Of a stretch of DNA of 9,106 nucleotides, positions 7,018-9,106 are shown piece by piece (positions within the stretch are counted from its first letter, which is position 1; every line of letters begins with the position of its first letter). The notes under the pieces are model-generated. The model ran no database searches, had not been told where the DNA came from, and worked only from the letters and a program-made list of their open reading frames with translations. The DNA comes from Pseudomonadota bacterium (GTDB lineage Bacteria > Pseudomonadota > Alphaproteobacteria > Acetobacterales > Acetobacteraceae): the NCBI GenBank assembly GCA_021808985.1, contig JAKBAQ010000101.1:1-9106 (forward strand). Direction: 5' to 3'. The position numbers and the translations under genes are program-made.

Positions 7018-7049
7018 ATATTTCCTGTTGCGCATATTTCTCCTTGCGG
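7018..7049 (+). repeat. imperfect 16-bp tandem direct repeat
   Basis: Two adjoining copies, 7018-7033 and 7034-7049, match at 12 of 16 bases and share ATATTTC followed after three bases by TTGCG. They lie in the AT-richer start of the gap between the IclR gene and the DUF1989-GcvT gene. Tandem half-sites of this kind can bind regulators, so this may control the downstream gene, but chance similarity is possible. Confidence 0.4.
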
Positions 7050-7131
7050 GCGCCAGAACCCTCGCCTAAGCTCAGCGCGCATTGCTTCTGGGGAGCTGCA
7101 TTTTTTCAAAACAGCCTGTGCGGGAGGTTGA

Positions 7132-9106
7132 ATGACAGCTCCGTCGGAAATCATCGCGGCGGCGCCTCACGGTTTCATCACCACCAAATCCCAGGCCCTG
7201 GCGGCTGACACGGAACGCTACCTGCTGCCAAGCGGCGGCACCCTGGTGCTGGAGCTGGCCGCCGGTGAGTCGGTGGAGCTGCGCACCCCAGATGGCGGGC
7301 AGAGCCTCGAACTCATCGCCCTCTCGCCTGACGGGCGGGACGCGCTGGCCGCGCTCGGGCTACAGGCCAGCATTCAACCGGAATGGATCGAGCACGCCCT
7401 CACCCGCCAAAGCGAAGACGCCCAGCGCGTGCGCGCCGGGCTGGCGCGGCGCGGGCTAAGCCTTGCCAACACGCGCGCCGCGCGGCTTTTCGGGGTGGAC
7501 ACCCCAGCCAACAGCCACGCCCACTTCAGCGCCGCGCGGGCGCTCACCATTATCCTCGGCGCGCCGGCGCGCCAGATGCTGGTGTGGGAGCAAAACCCGC
7601 CATCGGACACCACCATCCTCATCCGCCGCAACCAGCTGCGCCAGCCCGGCATCTTCCGCGTGCCAGACCCCCTGGCCCACCCCCGGCTGGACCTCACCAT
7701 AGACATCGCCAGCGCCATCTCCTTTGAGGTTCACGAAGGCGAATACATCCAAATCCTCGATATCGCGGGGCGGCAATGTTCTGATTTCCTCGGCTTCCGC
7801 CGCCGCGCGCTGGACCGTGGCCTCCTGCGCGGCCTGGACGCCACCACCACCCGAACCATGACCGGCCAAGCCTACCCAAAACCCGGCCTCTACTCGAAGT
7901 TCTTTGATGAGGACCGCACCGCGCTGGTCGAGGTCGTGCAAGACACGGTCGGGCGGCATGACACATTCAACCTCGCCTGCACCGCCCGCTATTATGAGGA
8001 TATGGGCTATTTCGGCCACCCCAACTGTTCCGAAAACCTCAACGCCGCCCTGCAACCATACAATATCGCCGCGCATCGCGGCTGGCCCGCCATCAATTTC
8101 TTCTTCAACACCAACCTCAACGCCCACAACGCCATCTGGTTCGACGAACCCTGGTCCCGCCCTGGCGACTATGTGCTGCTGCGCGCGCTCGATGAGCTGG
8201 TCTGCGGCGCCTCCTCCTGCCCATCTGACATTGACGCCGCCAATGGCTGGCTCCTCACCCCCATTCAAGTCCGGGTCTATGCCGCGGACGCTTTCTTCAA
8301 ACGCTCGATCGGTTACCGCATGACCCCTGATTCCCCTCCAAAAACAACCAAGGAAACCGGCTTCCACCCGCGCACCGCCGCGCTCACCCGCAATTTCACC
8401 GAATACCGGAATTTCTGGCTCCCCACCTGCTATGCCGGCCACGGCCCCCTGGCCGAATACTGGGCCTGCCGGGAAAAAGCCGCGATCATGGATCTCAGCC
8501 CGCTGCGCAAACTGGAGATCATCGGCCCCGACGCCGAGATATTCCTGCAAGGCGCCATGCCGCGTGACATCCGCAAACTAACCCCCGGTCAGGTGGTCTA
8601 CACCCCCATCTGCTATGAGCATGGCGGCATGGTCGATGACGGCACCTTGTTCCGCCTGGGCCAGGATAATTTCCGCTGGATCGGCGGCGACGATGCCAGC
8701 CTGCTCTGGCTGCGCGAACAGGCCGCGCAATCGGGCCTGCATGTGCAGCTGCGCGCGGCCAGCGAGCAAATCCACAACATCGCCCTGCAAGGCCCCGCCT
8801 CGCGCGACATTCTGCGTAACATCATATGGACCGCGCCAGGCCAAACCAGCCTTGCCGAGCTGGCCTGGTTCCGCTTCACCATCGGGCGCATCGGCGGTTA
8901 TGACGGCATCCCGATCATGATCAGCCGCACCGGCTACACCGGCGAGCTTGGCTATGAGATTTTCTGCCACCCAGACCATGCCCCCGCCACGTGGGACGCG
9001 ATAACCACCGCCGGCGCGCCCCACGGCCTGACCCCTCTGGGGCTGGACGCGCTGGACATGCTGCGCATCGAATGCGGGCTGATCTTCGGCGGCTATGAGT
9101 TTGACA
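7132..9106 (+). CDS. DUF1989 - aminomethyltransferase (GcvT) fusion protein, 3' end outside window
   Basis: The first 658 residues of a long multidomain protein are present; the frame is still open at the window end. GGGAGG (7122-7127), four bases before the ATG, supports the start. Residues about 196-390 are a DUF1989 domain: GRQCSDF (213-219), TVGRHD (272-277), HPNCSENL (296-303) and CGASSCPSD (358-366) are its conserved Cys/His/Asp-rich blocks. From about 424 a GcvT domain begins (EYRNFWLPTCYAG), with GGMVDDGTLF holding Asp502-Asp503 and SRTGYTGELGYE and LDALDMLRIECGL further on; such domains bind tetrahydrofolate and accept one-carbon units from N-methyl or aminomethyl groups. Residues 38-150 resemble the first half of DUF1989 but lack the GRHD and Cys blocks. 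Known DUF1989 members include carboxyguanidine deiminase subunits, and known GcvT relatives include glycine-cleavage T-protein and sarcosine or dimethylglycine demethylating enzymes. The substrate is unknown. No membrane segment or signal peptide is visible, so it is probably cytoplasmic. Confidence 0.85.
   Translation, partial: MTAPSEIIAAAPHGFITTKSQALAADTERYLLPSGGTLVLELAAGESVELRTPDGGQSLELIALSPDGRDALAALGLQASIQPEWIEHALTRQSEDAQRVRAGLARRGLSLANTRAARLFGVDTPANSHAHFSAARALTIILGAPARQMLVWEQNPPSDTTILIRRNQLRQPGIFRVPDPLAHPRLDLTIDIASAISFEVHEGEYIQILDIAGRQCSDFLGFRRRALDRGLLRGLDATTTRTMTGQAYPKPGLYSKFFDEDRTALVEVVQDTVGRHDTFNLACTARYYEDMGYFGHPNCSENLNAALQPYNIAAHRGWPAINFFFNTNLNAHNAIWFDEPWSRPGDYVLLRALDELVCGASSCPSDIDAANGWLLTPIQVRVYAADAFFKRSIGYRMTPDSPPKTTKETGFHPRTAALTRNFTEYRNFWLPTCYAGHGPLAEYWACREKAAIMDLSPLRKLEIIGPDAEIFLQGAMPRDIRKLTPGQVVYTPICYEHGGMVDDGTLFRLGQDNFRWIGGDDASLLWLREQAAQSGLHVQLRAASEQIHNIALQGPASRDILRNIIWTAPGQTSLAELAWFRFTIGRIGGYDGIPIMISRTGYTGELGYEIFCHPDHAPATWDAITTAGAPHGLTPLGLDALDMLRIECGLIFGGYEFD

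Noticed and set aside
7053..7091. Inverted repeat CCAGAA...TTCTGG after the IclR gene, followed by a run of T at 7101-7106, as a terminator
   Set aside because: The loop is 27 bases, the stem is six, and the T run begins nine bases after the stem, so it does not form a normal intrinsic terminator.
7456..8550. Long minus-strand open frame opposite the DUF1989-GcvT gene
   Set aside because: It lies wholly opposite a plus-strand frame with clear conserved domains. Its own translation has no recognisable motifs, and long antisense frames are common at this GC content.

Overview
This window looks like chromosomal DNA from a GC-rich alphaproteobacterium. An Acetobacteraceae-type genome is my guess from gene content and codon use, and that guess is weak. 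It holds eight protein genes and no tRNA, rRNA, insertion sequence or CRISPR array. The first and last genes are cut by the window ends.

Bases 1-3368 (plus strand) are the end of a surface-polysaccharide locus. They hold the 3' part of a GT32-type glycosyltransferase, a PAPS-dependent sulfotransferase, and a large WsaF-like glycosyltransferase with short repeats in front of its catalytic part. Together they suggest a sulfated surface or secreted glycan. This block is visibly more AT-rich than the rest, especially the sulfotransferase gene and the gap before it.

Bases 3380-6147 (minus strand) are a compact catabolic operon. It is transcribed in the order mhpD-type 2-oxopent-4-enoate hydratase, mhpF-type acylating acetaldehyde dehydrogenase, mhpE-type 4-hydroxy-2-oxovalerate aldolase. 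These three steps turn the five-carbon product of aromatic meta-cleavage into pyruvate and acetyl-CoA. No ring-cleavage or upper-pathway gene is present here. An IclR-family regulator (6231-7010, plus strand) is divergent from the operon. A perfect 9-bp inverted repeat sits between them. It overlaps the best promoter for the regulator and its start codon, so it is probably the operator. The spacing suggests a leaderless iclR mRNA.

Bases 7132-9106 (plus strand) are the 5' part of a long gene that runs off the window. Its protein joins a DUF1989 domain (the family that includes carboxyguanidine deiminase subunits) to a GcvT-type folate-dependent aminomethyltransferase. In front lies what looks like a decayed partial copy of DUF1989. 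This is the least understood gene here and the best candidate for new biochemistry.
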